This document shows, one piece after another, positions 8,522 through 16,273 of a DNA stretch of 44,791 bases; within the stretch, counting starts at the first letter, position 1; each line of letters starts with the position of its first letter. Both the position numbers and the translations under genes were made by a program. The stretch is from Bacteroidota bacterium. Its GTDB lineage: Bacteria; Bacteroidota; Bacteroidia; Bacteroidales; WCHB1-69. The notes beneath the pieces are model-generated. The model searched no databases, was not told the origin of the DNA, and saw only the letters and a program-made list of their open reading frames with translations. Location of the stretch: contig JAEWNB010000204.1 of NCBI GenBank assembly GCA_023392945.1, positions 1-44,791 of the forward strand. Reading direction: 5' to 3'.

Positions 8522-9670
8522 ATGAAAAAAAATCTGTTTTTATTTGCTGTTGTGATTTTTTCATTTTTATTTGGAAAAGCACAAATTATTGTGGACCATA
8601 CTTCCACCAACTTGTTGGATGTGCCAACACAATGGGTGGATTCAGCCAAAAACAAGCTGCATATAGCATACGGACATACCTCTCACGGCAGTCAGGTGAC
8701 GGAAGGAATGTATGCACTTACTGCTTTTGTCAATGGGGGAGGACTTGGTTTTTCGTTGCCTCAGGATTATTACAATGTTAATAATGGCGGTACTAACAAT
8801 TCCCTGGATTTGGAGGATTATGCCATGAGTGGTGATGTCGGCTATTATCCCGACTGGGTGGACAATACCCGCAGTTATCTTGGAACCCCTGACCCCATTA
8901 CCGGAAGGGGAAGTGGCGTAAATGCCGATGTCAATGTCATCATCTGGTCCTGGTGCGGACAAGTTTCGTCTCATTCAGAGAATTCTATGATTACTCAATA
9001 TCTGGCACCGATGACTCAACTGGAAACCGATTACCCGGGAGTCAAATTTGTTTATATGACAGGACATCTTGATGGTTCGGGAGTTGCCGGCAACTTGCAT
9101 ATCCGCAATGAACAAATCCGAACTTATTGTCACAACAACGGCAAAATACTCTACGACTTTGCAGATATAGAAAGCTATGACCCTGACGGACTTGTTAATT
9201 ATATGCCCCTGTTTGCTAATGATAACTGTGATTATGACTCCGATGGAGATGGTACTATTGATACCAACTGGGCAGTCAATTGGCAAAATTCTCATTCACT
9301 CAATGTTGATTGGTATGAATGTTATGCTGCACATAGCCAGTCATTAAATGGTAATCAAAAAGCTTATGCTGCCTGGCATCTTTGGGCAAGAATTGCCGGC
9401 TGGAACGGCCAAACCGGTATCAATGATGTGAAAATGAATTCATTGTTGAAAGTATATCCTAATCCGGCTGTAGATTATATTACGATAGAACCGGTTATCG
9501 CTGACGAATTTCTGAAAATCCAGATTTTAAATGCTACCGGACAGCTCGTCTTTAGGGGTAATCTTAATGGAATAACAAGAGTCGATTGTACCAACTTTTC
9601 CCCCGGCTTTTACCTCCTGAAAGTTGATGACGGAAATAGTATTGAGGTTGTCAAAATTGTGAAAGAATAA
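8522..9670 (+). CDS. T9SS-secreted protein with an HTSHG-containing domain
   Basis: This is a 382-residue exported protein. A signal peptide (about 1-20) leads to a domain with GHTSHGSQ at 51-58, NVIIWSWCGQVSSHSE near 141-156, VKFVYMTGHLDGSG near 177-190, and GKILYDFADIESYDPDG near 211-227. The arrangement of Ser/His-rich blocks in alternating strands and loops resembles SGNH-type hydrolases, but I cannot assign a catalytic triad, so this is only a suggestion. The last 75 residues (308-382), starting LLKVYPNP and ending in GFYLLKV and VVKIVKE, form a type A T9SS sorting domain. It should therefore cross the outer membrane and be surface-attached or released. Confidence 0.85.
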   Translation: MKKNLFLFAVVIFSFLFGKAQIIVDHTSTNLLDVPTQWVDSAKNKLHIAYGHTSHGSQVTEGMYALTAFVNGGGLGFSLPQDYYNVNNGGTNNSLDLEDYAMSGDVGYYPDWVDNTRSYLGTPDPITGRGSGVNADVNVIIWSWCGQVSSHSENSMITQYLAPMTQLETDYPGVKFVYMTGHLDGSGVAGNLHIRNEQIRTYCHNNGKILYDFADIESYDPDGLVNYMPLFANDNCDYDSDGDGTIDTNWAVNWQNSHSLNVDWYECYAAHSQSLNGNQKAYAAWHLWARIAGWNGQTGINDVKMNSLLKVYPNPAVDYITIEPVIADEFLKIQILNATGQLVFRGNLNGITRVDCTNFSPGFYLLKVDDGNSIEVVKIVKE

Positions 9671-9720
9671 GCCTTCTTTCGATTTTTTCTTTTGTAAGAA
9701 ATTTGATGACGAAAAATTTT

Positions 9721-9728
9721 TATTTTTG
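9721..9728 (+). promoter_or_regulatory. -7 promoter element of the lipoprotein at 9783
   Basis: TATTTTTG matches TAnnTTTG. A TTTG lies upstream at 9702-9705, but the 15-nt spacing is shorter than usual. The predicted transcript start is near 9735, upstream of both candidate ATGs (9783 and 9804). Confidence 0.5.
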
Positions 9729-9782
9729 CAGTCTGAATAGTTCATACTGTAGTAGTAATGAATAGTTGTTATCCCTAATAAT

Positions 9783-10598
9783 ATGTTGTTAAAAAAAATA
9801 TTTATGAAGATTAAAAATTACCTTGGCCTTATACTAGGCATTTGTTTATTGCTTACCGGAAGTTGTAAAAAAGAAGTTCTTCCCGATTACAAAACCCTTT
9901 TGATAGGAACTTGGATCAATAGTGCCATAGACGGTAATGTTGTGAAAACTGATAATGCTTTTGTTTGTGATCTGCGTGCTGATAATAGTGGGCTTTATGC
10001 ATTGGGCATTGATATTAATGATGATAATAAATTATGGATAGAAAATAATGATTTTTCTTACTCTATTGATGGAAATGAAGTTACTATTGAAGGGACAGAT
10101 GTATTGAACAGAAGTATCAAAATTGAGATTGAAATTATATCTATCAGTGCAAATGAATTTACCGGCACTTTTGATCAATTCAAGGTTGATGGTGTTAATC
10201 ATAGCAATTCAAAAGTATATACTTTTAAGAAGCTTACGGCCAATTATAGTGCTCATTTTGTTGGAGTATGGTATGGCCATTGCACCACTCCCGGAACTAC
10301 AGACACCAAATACCATTACTGGGAATATTTTGCTGATGGCAGTTACAATTATTACTATCAGGATGCAAATGATAATTGGCTTTTAAAAGAAGATAATAAT
10401 GGCGCCTATTATTTATATGGCAATTATTTTGCATCTAATTATACCAACGACTTGTTAAGCGGAGGATCGGGGCTTGCTTATGAATGCTGGAATATATCTA
10501 TTGCCGGGGATCAAATGACTTGGACAGGATTGAGAGATAACGGGGCTGTTGCTACTTATGAAATGGAAAAAAGAGATGCTCCGCCGGTGATTGAATGA
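9783..10598 (+). CDS. Lipoprotein with two lipocalin-like domains
   Basis: This is a predicted outer-membrane lipoprotein of 271 residues, with lipobox LTGSC at Cys28 counted from ATG 9783. An inner ATG at 9804 (MKIKNYLG) would give a more typical signal length and is also possible. Two similar segments each open with a G-x-W strand, GTWINSAIDG (about 41-50) and GVWYGHCTTPG (about 160-170). Each then shows alternating beta strands, as in Bacteroidota lipocalin-like lipoproteins. No ligand or enzymatic residue can be named. It ends 40 nt before a strong bidirectional terminator shared with the convergent peptidase gene. Confidence 0.8.
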   Translation: MLLKKIFMKIKNYLGLILGICLLLTGSCKKEVLPDYKTLLIGTWINSAIDGNVVKTDNAFVCDLRADNSGLYALGIDINDDNKLWIENNDFSYSIDGNEVTIEGTDVLNRSIKIEIEIISISANEFTGTFDQFKVDGVNHSNSKVYTFKKLTANYSAHFVGVWYGHCTTPGTTDTKYHYWEYFADGSYNYYYQDANDNWLLKEDNNGAYYLYGNYFASNYTNDLLSGGSGLAYECWNISIAGDQMTWTGLRDNGAVATYEMEKRDAPPVIE

Positions 10599-10638
10599 TA
10601 ACGGCTACCTGAATTTTTATTCTCTTAGGTGAGATAAA

Positions 10639-10676
10639 AAAAAAGAGAGGGATAATTGATTATCCCTCTCTTTTTT
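10639..10676. terminator. Bidirectional rho-independent terminator
   Basis: A perfect inverted repeat has a 17-bp stem (10639-10655 with 10660-10676), a TTGA loop and a GAGAGGGATAA / TTATCCCTCTC core flanked by A and T runs on either side. It lies between the convergent genes ending at 10598 and 10695 and would terminate both transcripts. Confidence 0.93.
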
Positions 10677-10694
10677 ATTATTGTAAGAATTACA

Positions 10695-12350
10695 TTATTT
10701 CAACCCCAAAACACTTACACCCTGATTGAAACGGATATCTCTTGGAATACCTGAGTTGTTGATTTTGTCAAGGTCAGTCTGTAAAGCCTTGTTAATGCCG
10801 CCATTTTCTTTGTGATATTGAGCAGCGAACTCAAAATTACCATCCCCTTGGGTAGTAATAATAAGATTTGACCAGCTGTCTATTGCTTTTGTTGCTTTAT
10901 CAAAATCAATATGATAAGTGCCGTCTTCATTGCGAACGAATGCTCCTTCTTTTTCAAAATAGTTGAAACACATCATATTGGCAACGCCGTGGGCAGTTCC
11001 GGCACCGAATCTGACAGAACGAAGGATTCCGGCGATATAGGTAGTGATAGCATCTTCCTTGGTAATATTCGTGATTTCTCCTTTTTCAATAAGTTTGCAA
11101 ACGATAAAGAGTCCTAAAATATCGGCTTTAGCTTCTTCCCAATTGGTCTTTTCGGTTTGCATAGCATTATCAACAGAGCCTTTGCCATTGAGGGTGTTTT
11201 TAATACCGAGGCCGTGGGCAACTTCATGGAAAGTAACATTCCAGAAGAAAGCATCAAATTTGAGGTTTTTCTGTTGGGTAGGTTCAATAAGAAGATTGCC
11301 GATGGGGAGCAATATTTTATCAAATTTTGCCTGCATTGCATTTCTAAGTTGCAATCTGCGGGAGCCTTTGAGTGCCTGTACTTTGTCATCATTAGGAAGA
11401 TTTATGGCAATAGTTTTGCTGCCCGAATTGCAATCTCCTGCATAATAAATGGCATCATATACATTAAGATCTGAGGAGGTTCCGGGAACAAAAGTTTTGT
11501 ATTTCGGATCGCAGGGGAGTGCTTTTTGGAGTTCGGGAAGCATGGCAATGAATTTGCTAAGGTCGTTGCTTCTGGTGACATCCTTGAGCAAAATGAAGGC
11601 TTCATAAGAGGCTTTTGCATTGTTGAGATTGTCGTCATAATTTTCGATTGGTCCAACCACAAAATCAAGTTTACTATTTTTCATATTCATCCAGGCAATA
11701 TCACTCTTAAAATAGTTGTCGGTTTGAAAAGCCACTTTTCTCTCTTTCAGATAGTTTTTCATTCCGGGATCTTCGGCAATGGCAATGGCAGAATCGAGCA
11801 GCGCACAGACTTTAGTGATTTCTTCTTTGTAAGCATCACGGTACCAAACAGTTTTTAAAGTGCCGTCAGTATTGCGTTGCAGAACAGTATAAAGGCTTCC
11901 TTTGTTTTTATCTTTATAGGCATCATACTCTTCTTTGGTAATGTCCTGAGGATAATATTGGCATCCAAGAGGTTTTGCATCAAAGCCGGATACAAAAGAA
12001 AGATCATTGTTCAATCTTTCCCACGGTCCGTAATTTAGTGCAACAAAATCTTTGGTCCATTGATCTTGAATGGTATCCAGCATGGTTTTATCTCCAAAAG
12101 TCTGTTTCCAAAAAAGATCATCCATAATATCACTTATCTGAATAAAAATAGGGATCAGTTTCTTTTCACTTTCGCTGAGTTGACTTACCAGGTCTGAGGT
12201 AAGGTCGAAAGAGGCATATTCTTCCACTTTCAGTTGCATGGCACTTTTTGCCGGTTCTGCAGCAGGGGCTTCTTTTTTTTGTTTGCAGGAAGTTACCGCA
12301 ACCGTCAGGCAAATAACGGATAAAATTACTGTTAAAGATGTTTTTTTCAT
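10695..12350 (-). CDS. M49-like (dipeptidyl-peptidase III-related) zinc peptidase lipoprotein
   Basis: This 551-residue lipoprotein (signal sequence, Cys22 in VTSCKQ) is a likely zinc peptidase. The metal site is HEVAH at 375-379, with the second motif EEAKAD at 405-410. The latter is close to the EE(C/A)(R/K)AD block of peptidase family M49. Classical DPP III has a six-residue HEXXGH; here it is the five-residue HEXXH, known in a minority of M49 members. Related Bacteroidota proteins are often annotated loosely as Zn-dependent hydrolase or even dihydrofolate reductase. With its lipobox it should sit in the periplasm or on a membrane face, presumably trimming peptides. Substrate unknown. Confidence 0.8.
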   Translation of the reverse strand: MKKTSLTVILSVICLTVAVTSCKQKKEAPAAEPAKSAMQLKVEEYASFDLTSDLVSQLSESEKKLIPIFIQISDIMDDLFWKQTFGDKTMLDTIQDQWTKDFVALNYGPWERLNNDLSFVSGFDAKPLGCQYYPQDITKEEYDAYKDKNKGSLYTVLQRNTDGTLKTVWYRDAYKEEITKVCALLDSAIAIAEDPGMKNYLKERKVAFQTDNYFKSDIAWMNMKNSKLDFVVGPIENYDDNLNNAKASYEAFILLKDVTRSNDLSKFIAMLPELQKALPCDPKYKTFVPGTSSDLNVYDAIYYAGDCNSGSKTIAINLPNDDKVQALKGSRRLQLRNAMQAKFDKILLPIGNLLIEPTQQKNLKFDAFFWNVTFHEVAHGLGIKNTLNGKGSVDNAMQTEKTNWEEAKADILGLFIVCKLIEKGEITNITKEDAITTYIAGILRSVRFGAGTAHGVANMMCFNYFEKEGAFVRNEDGTYHIDFDKATKAIDSWSNLIITTQGDGNFEFAAQYHKENGGINKALQTDLDKINNSGIPRDIRFNQGVSVLGLK

Positions 12351-12426
12351 TTTTATTAATTTTAGTTTAATATTTATTTGATTTATAGTGTTTTAATTGC
12401 TAAAATGTCTTCTTTTCAAAGAGAAG

Positions 12427-12434
12427 CAAAATTA
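12427..12434 (-). promoter_or_regulatory. -7 promoter element of the M49-like peptidase
   Basis: The minus strand reads TAATTTTG, a TAnnTTTG match. It would start transcription near 12420, about 70 nt before the ATG at 12350. No -33 box is clear. Confidence 0.45.
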
Positions 12435-12558
12435 CATGTTTTTTTAATGCAGCAGCTATTTTAGATAAATATATTTCTAGTGGTAAAAAAACAAAACAGG
12501 ATTGAACATTTCTCCATTTTTTCAGTTATTACTAAGTCTAAAATTAAATATTATTACT

Positions 12559-13263
12559 ATGTATATGGGTTATTGGGTAATTTTCGGAATCTTTATGATC
12601 ATCAGTCTGATTGTCAGTCAGACTTTAAAATCTAAGTTTAACAAATATTCCAAAGAGCCTTTACGTTCCGGATTAACAGGCAGAGAAATTGCCGAGAAGA
12701 TGCTGCGCGATAACGGCATTATGGATGTGACGGTTATTTCCACCAAGGGGCAATTGACCGACCATTACAATCCGAAGAATAAAACCATCAATTTGAGTGA
12801 AGGTGTTTACAATAGTAATAGTGTAGCTGCTGCTGCAGTTGCCGCTCATGAAACGGGGCATGCTGTTCAACATGCCACCGCTTATCAATGGCTTACCATG
12901 CGTTCCAATATGGTTCCGGTAGTACAATTTGGCTCTAACTGGTCGCAATGGATTCTGTTGGCAGGGATGGTTATGTTGTCAGTTTCGGCTACTTTTCAAT
13001 CAATTGGGGTTGTGGTGCTGATGGTTGGAATTGCTTTGTTTGCCCTGACTACCATATTTTCCTTTATAACATTGCCGGTTGAATACAATGCCTCCCGTCG
13101 TGCTTTAGCTTGGCTGGATGAAACGGGAATCACTTCCGGACAGGAAAATGAACATGCACATGATGCCCTGAAATGGGCTGCCCGCACTTATCTCGTTGCT
13201 GCACTCTCATCACTGGCAACCTTGCTATATTATATTGCCATGATTACTGCCAGAAGAGACTAA
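12559..13263 (+). CDS. YugP-like neutral zinc metallopeptidase, membrane-bound
   Basis: This 234-residue membrane protein belongs to the YugP family of zinc metallopeptidases. An N-terminal membrane helix (about 5-22) precedes a cytosolic-type domain with HETGHAVQHA at 97-106. Two hydrophobic helices follow (about 127-147 and 150-172), then EYNASRRALAWLDE, which likely supplies the third metal ligand, and a final helix. A frame extending to 12502 starts with TTG and adds 19 residues of no family character, so I use ATG 12559. A near-match to the -7 element (TATATTTC at 12470-12477) lies upstream. Substrates of this family are poorly known. Confidence 0.88.
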   Translation: MYMGYWVIFGIFMIISLIVSQTLKSKFNKYSKEPLRSGLTGREIAEKMLRDNGIMDVTVISTKGQLTDHYNPKNKTINLSEGVYNSNSVAAAAVAAHETGHAVQHATAYQWLTMRSNMVPVVQFGSNWSQWILLAGMVMLSVSATFQSIGVVVLMVGIALFALTTIFSFITLPVEYNASRRALAWLDETGITSGQENEHAHDALKWAARTYLVAALSSLATLLYYIAMITARRD

Positions 13264-13269
13264 AGAAGT

Positions 13270-14763
13270 TTAACGAAATTTCAGATAAACATAAGTTGGA
13301 ACCAATCCATCTTGTGGTGCAGAAAACGATAAGGAAAATACCGATAATCCTTTTACAACATTTGAAGTTGTTTCTGATTCTATAAAATATTGGGAGATTG
13401 TTTCCGGCTTTTCACTGTAAAAGAATACTTCATAATTACTTTCAGTAGGTAAACCGGATTTCGAAAATTTGTATTGCTGATTATTATCAATGGTGCCTGT
13501 TGCAAGACTCTTTATATAATATTCCAAAGATACCGGAGAATCTGAAAAAATGTAATATCCTTCTTTCTGAATGAAATAGCGTAACGATGCTTTATGGTGA
13601 AAAGAAGATAAAAGATTGTTGAAATCAGTAAGATTAGATTTATATATGCTATTTTTTGAATAGTAAATAATAGAATCGGGAGTTTGATTTGCTCCCAAAA
13701 GTGTAGTTGTTTTAATAGAATTGGTATCAACTTTGGCAATTAAATAGTGATATGCAATAGAATCATCCGTGAGTGAGAAGTAGTAAGTTGCCGAAGGATT
13801 CAGTGCTTTATACTGATTAATTGCTGGGGAAGAGGCAGCAGAGTTGTTCTCTGAATATTGTTTGATAAATTGCTTGTTATCCGGGATTCTGAATGAAATG
13901 TAATAATTGCAATTAAGGGGCATCAGAAACGAAGGCGTTCCTTTGGCAGCAGGTTGTTCGTCAAACTTTTGAAAGAAAGTACCGTCATCGAGAGAAAATC
14001 CTGTTAATTTAAGCTCATTATCTGATAAGTTAATCTGGAAGGCTGACCAAGAAGAGAGGCTTTTGTCAATATTGAAATTTTGCTTGTATTGGGAGGCTAA
14101 TTTATCGGGGATATTGGCAAAATATTGTCGGCTGTTGATAATGAGCCAGTTTTGTTTTTCGTTTTTCTCCACCATTTTGTACAGATGCATAAAATCTTTA
14201 TTTGAAAGCATATTTCGTGGATGTCGGAGCTGAACCATTGACTTTTTCAGTAGTTCAATCTTTTCGGAGGCTGAGAAGATATTATTCTGATAGGTGAAGT
14301 TAAATCTCTTGAAATGAGTCCCATAAGTGTATATTTTTGCGTCTTCAAAAGAAATATAGTTTCTTGGATCAATGCGTAGTGTGCTTAATAATTCCCTAAA
14401 GGTACGCTCGTCAATTTTGGTGGAAAATAACAACACCGTTTTATCTGCCGTCTGATGTCCTGAAATGATAATCTTTGGATTTTTGGTCGGGAATTTATCA
14501 ACAAAGTATTCAAAACCTGCCACGGCATCTGTCGCAAATAATTCATTAAGATAGGGGAGAAGTGTGGATGATTTCTTTACAAACGTTTCATTATCATTTA
14601 TTTGAAAAATAAAAGATACTTCCGGTGGCACTGTCTCGATAAGCTTGGCATTGGTCTGGCGAAAGAAATTGTGGTAGAAAAATATGCCTGTTCCAATAGC
14701 CACTATCACCAAAGCTGTTCCAATAATAACCCACCATTTGTGATTGTCTGTAAATTTTTTCAT
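13270..14763 (-). CDS. Membrane-anchored protein of unknown function
   Basis: This predicts 497 residues. A short basic N-terminus is followed by one membrane helix (about 11-31), with the remainder presumably periplasmic. The large soluble part contains TVPPEVSFIFQINDNETFVK and repeated aromatic strand segments. This is loosely like DUF3352-type proteins, but I am not sure of the assignment. No enzymatic motif is visible. It is 44 nt downstream of the DUF5606 gene on the same strand and convergent with the YugP-like gene, whose stop is only 6 nt away. Confidence 0.75.
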   Translation of the reverse strand: MKKFTDNHKWWVIIGTALVIVAIGTGIFFYHNFFRQTNAKLIETVPPEVSFIFQINDNETFVKKSSTLLPYLNELFATDAVAGFEYFVDKFPTKNPKIIISGHQTADKTVLLFSTKIDERTFRELLSTLRIDPRNYISFEDAKIYTYGTHFKRFNFTYQNNIFSASEKIELLKKSMVQLRHPRNMLSNKDFMHLYKMVEKNEKQNWLIINSRQYFANIPDKLASQYKQNFNIDKSLSSWSAFQINLSDNELKLTGFSLDDGTFFQKFDEQPAAKGTPSFLMPLNCNYYISFRIPDNKQFIKQYSENNSAASSPAINQYKALNPSATYYFSLTDDSIAYHYLIAKVDTNSIKTTTLLGANQTPDSIIYYSKNSIYKSNLTDFNNLLSSFHHKASLRYFIQKEGYYIFSDSPVSLEYYIKSLATGTIDNNQQYKFSKSGLPTESNYEVFFYSEKPETISQYFIESETTSNVVKGLSVFSLSFSAPQDGLVPTYVYLKFR

Positions 14764-14807
14764 TGTATTATTTCAAGTTGGATTTTATTGTTCCCGATAG
14801 GTAAAAA

Positions 14808-15251
14808 CTACTCGTCGGCTTCTTCTTTCTTCTCTTCCGGTTTCTCGGGGGCTTCTTCCACTTTCTCTTCCAGATCAATCAAATTGTTATCAACAAGAAT
14901 GTTATACCATGTAAGCACTTTCTTCATATTTGAAACATAGACCCTTTCCTTGTCATAGGAAGGAAGAACTTCTTCAAAATATTTTTTGATAAGATCATTA
15001 TTATTCAAAATATCAGGAATTTTTGCTCCGTTTTCTTTTCTAAAGATTGCCTGAAATACTTTTTCAATAGCTAAATCTTCTTCTGCCGTAAATATTGCAA
15101 TATTATCCAGCGTGGATACTCCGTCGTGAGAAAATGCGGGAATTCTTTTTTTGTCAAGCAATGATTCCACAATGAAACTGCTTTTGGTCTTTGAAATTAA
15201 TTGAAATAAACCCGGTTTTCCTGTGATTGATAAAATTTTAGATAAGTCCAT
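14808..15251 (-). CDS. DUF5606 family protein
   Basis: This 147-residue protein is conserved across Bacteroidota. It matches the DUF5606 pattern: an N-terminal LSKILSITGKPGLFQLISKT segment, then SFIVESLLDKKRIPAF and a LDNIAIFTAEEDLAIEKVF strand-helix block. A second conserved half ends at about residue 128, followed by an acidic Glu/Lys-rich tail (EEAPEKPEEKKEEADE). The function of the family is unknown. It is cytosolic, with no signal peptide. It probably heads a short operon with the membrane protein downstream, from the promoter at 15375-15382. Confidence 0.85.
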   Translation of the reverse strand: MDLSKILSITGKPGLFQLISKTKSSFIVESLLDKKRIPAFSHDGVSTLDNIAIFTAEEDLAIEKVFQAIFRKENGAKIPDILNNNDLIKKYFEEVLPSYDKERVYVSNMKKVLTWYNILVDNNLIDLEEKVEEAPEKPEEKKEEADE

Positions 15252-15374
15252 TTTGATGTGATAAATGATTAGAAGTAAATGATTATTTTATTTTGTGTAA
15301 AAAATAAGATGATATAGGAAATTGACTTTTAAAGGAAGATTTAAAAAGTTCATACTATTTATTTAGGTCAAATG

Positions 15375-15382
15375 CAAAAATA
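15375..15382 (-). promoter_or_regulatory. -7 promoter element upstream of the DUF5606 gene
   Basis: The minus strand reads TATTTTTG (TAnnTTTG). Predicted transcription from about 15368 leaves a rather long leader of about 117 nt before ATG 15251. I see no clear riboswitch or hairpin in that leader. Confidence 0.5.
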
Positions 15383-15396
15383 CAAAAAAAAATTAA

Positions 15397-16257
15397 TTAG
15401 TAATAAACTATGTCGCGTTCCCTGACTAAAGAAATATTGTTTGCTTTTTTCCGGATTTCTTTTTTCCAGTTGCCTTGTTTGTCATGGCCACTGTATTCTG
15501 AGGTTTCCTGGAATTTATGCAGACGATCTTCGTAAATGACTTTGATAAGCCTACCATTTTGGTCATACTGCGTGTACGTGTACTCGATGAGATTGTTTTC
15601 GCTCTTGAATGCCTTTCGGTTTACTTCATCGCCATAGTTGTCATATTCAAGAACTACATATTTGAAAAGTTTTCCGTCTGGATCCATTTCATCAATTCGG
15701 TATAGAAGGCCGTCTGTATTGTATTTCATGACGTTGGTTAGCTTATAACTGACATAATCGCGAGTCATCCGAATAATGTTTCCCATCCCATCAGTTTTAT
15801 ATTCAATACTATATGAAAGTGAGTCGTTTTTATAAATCTTTTCTCCTGATTTATATTGATTCATGTCATACTCATATTGACACCATTTAATTTTTTTTCC
15901 GGTGGAGTCAAATTCCTCCCAGTAATCTTCCTTGGCATCTTTTCGGTAGTGAATAATTCGGGATAAAATGGTGTCTTTTTTAGAATTAAGTGAGTAAGTT
16001 CTTACAAGATATCCATCAGGACTATAGAGCTGAATATTGGTGGAAATCGTATCGATCTTTTTTGTCACTGAATCAATTTCGGTAATATAAAGGAGCGTCG
16101 TTGAGATGCTTTTAACCGGTCCCTTGAGCATATTTCTTTGCAGATGATTTTTTTCTGCATCAGGAATGATGACAATCTCTTCTGGCTTGGGACGGCAAGA
16201 AGTTAACAAAGCTATTAAAATCAAGGTCCCGTATAGGGTGTTGGTTATTTTAATCAT
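15397..16257 (-). CDS. Lipoprotein with YD-like beta repeats
   Basis: This 286-residue protein has a lipoprotein signal with Cys21 (LLTSCRPK). The mature part is rich in short repeated strand pairs of the type YSPDGYLVRTYS, EFDSTGKKIKWCQYEYD, YNTDGLLYRIDEMDPDGKL and YDQNGRLIKVIYEDR. These resemble RHS/YD repeats with a D/N-G turn. Such repeats suggest an extended beta structure at the cell envelope. No partner domain or toxin tip is present and the function is unknown. It lies 16 nt downstream of hutU and is probably read through from it, although no functional link is obvious. Confidence 0.78.
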   Translation of the reverse strand: MIKITNTLYGTLILIALLTSCRPKPEEIVIIPDAEKNHLQRNMLKGPVKSISTTLLYITEIDSVTKKIDTISTNIQLYSPDGYLVRTYSLNSKKDTILSRIIHYRKDAKEDYWEEFDSTGKKIKWCQYEYDMNQYKSGEKIYKNDSLSYSIEYKTDGMGNIIRMTRDYVSYKLTNVMKYNTDGLLYRIDEMDPDGKLFKYVVLEYDNYGDEVNRKAFKSENNLIEYTYTQYDQNGRLIKVIYEDRLHKFQETSEYSGHDKQGNWKKEIRKKANNISLVRERDIVYY

Positions 16258-16273
16258 TATGAAAATGAATTTA

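Noticed and set aside
12502..12558. Upstream extension of the YugP-like protease
   Set aside because: It starts at TTG and adds residues without family conservation; the inner ATG gives the normal N-terminal membrane helix.
15397..16257. YD-like repeats as an RHS toxin
   Set aside because: The protein is only 286 residues, is a lipoprotein, and has no RHS core or toxin tip or adjacent immunity gene.
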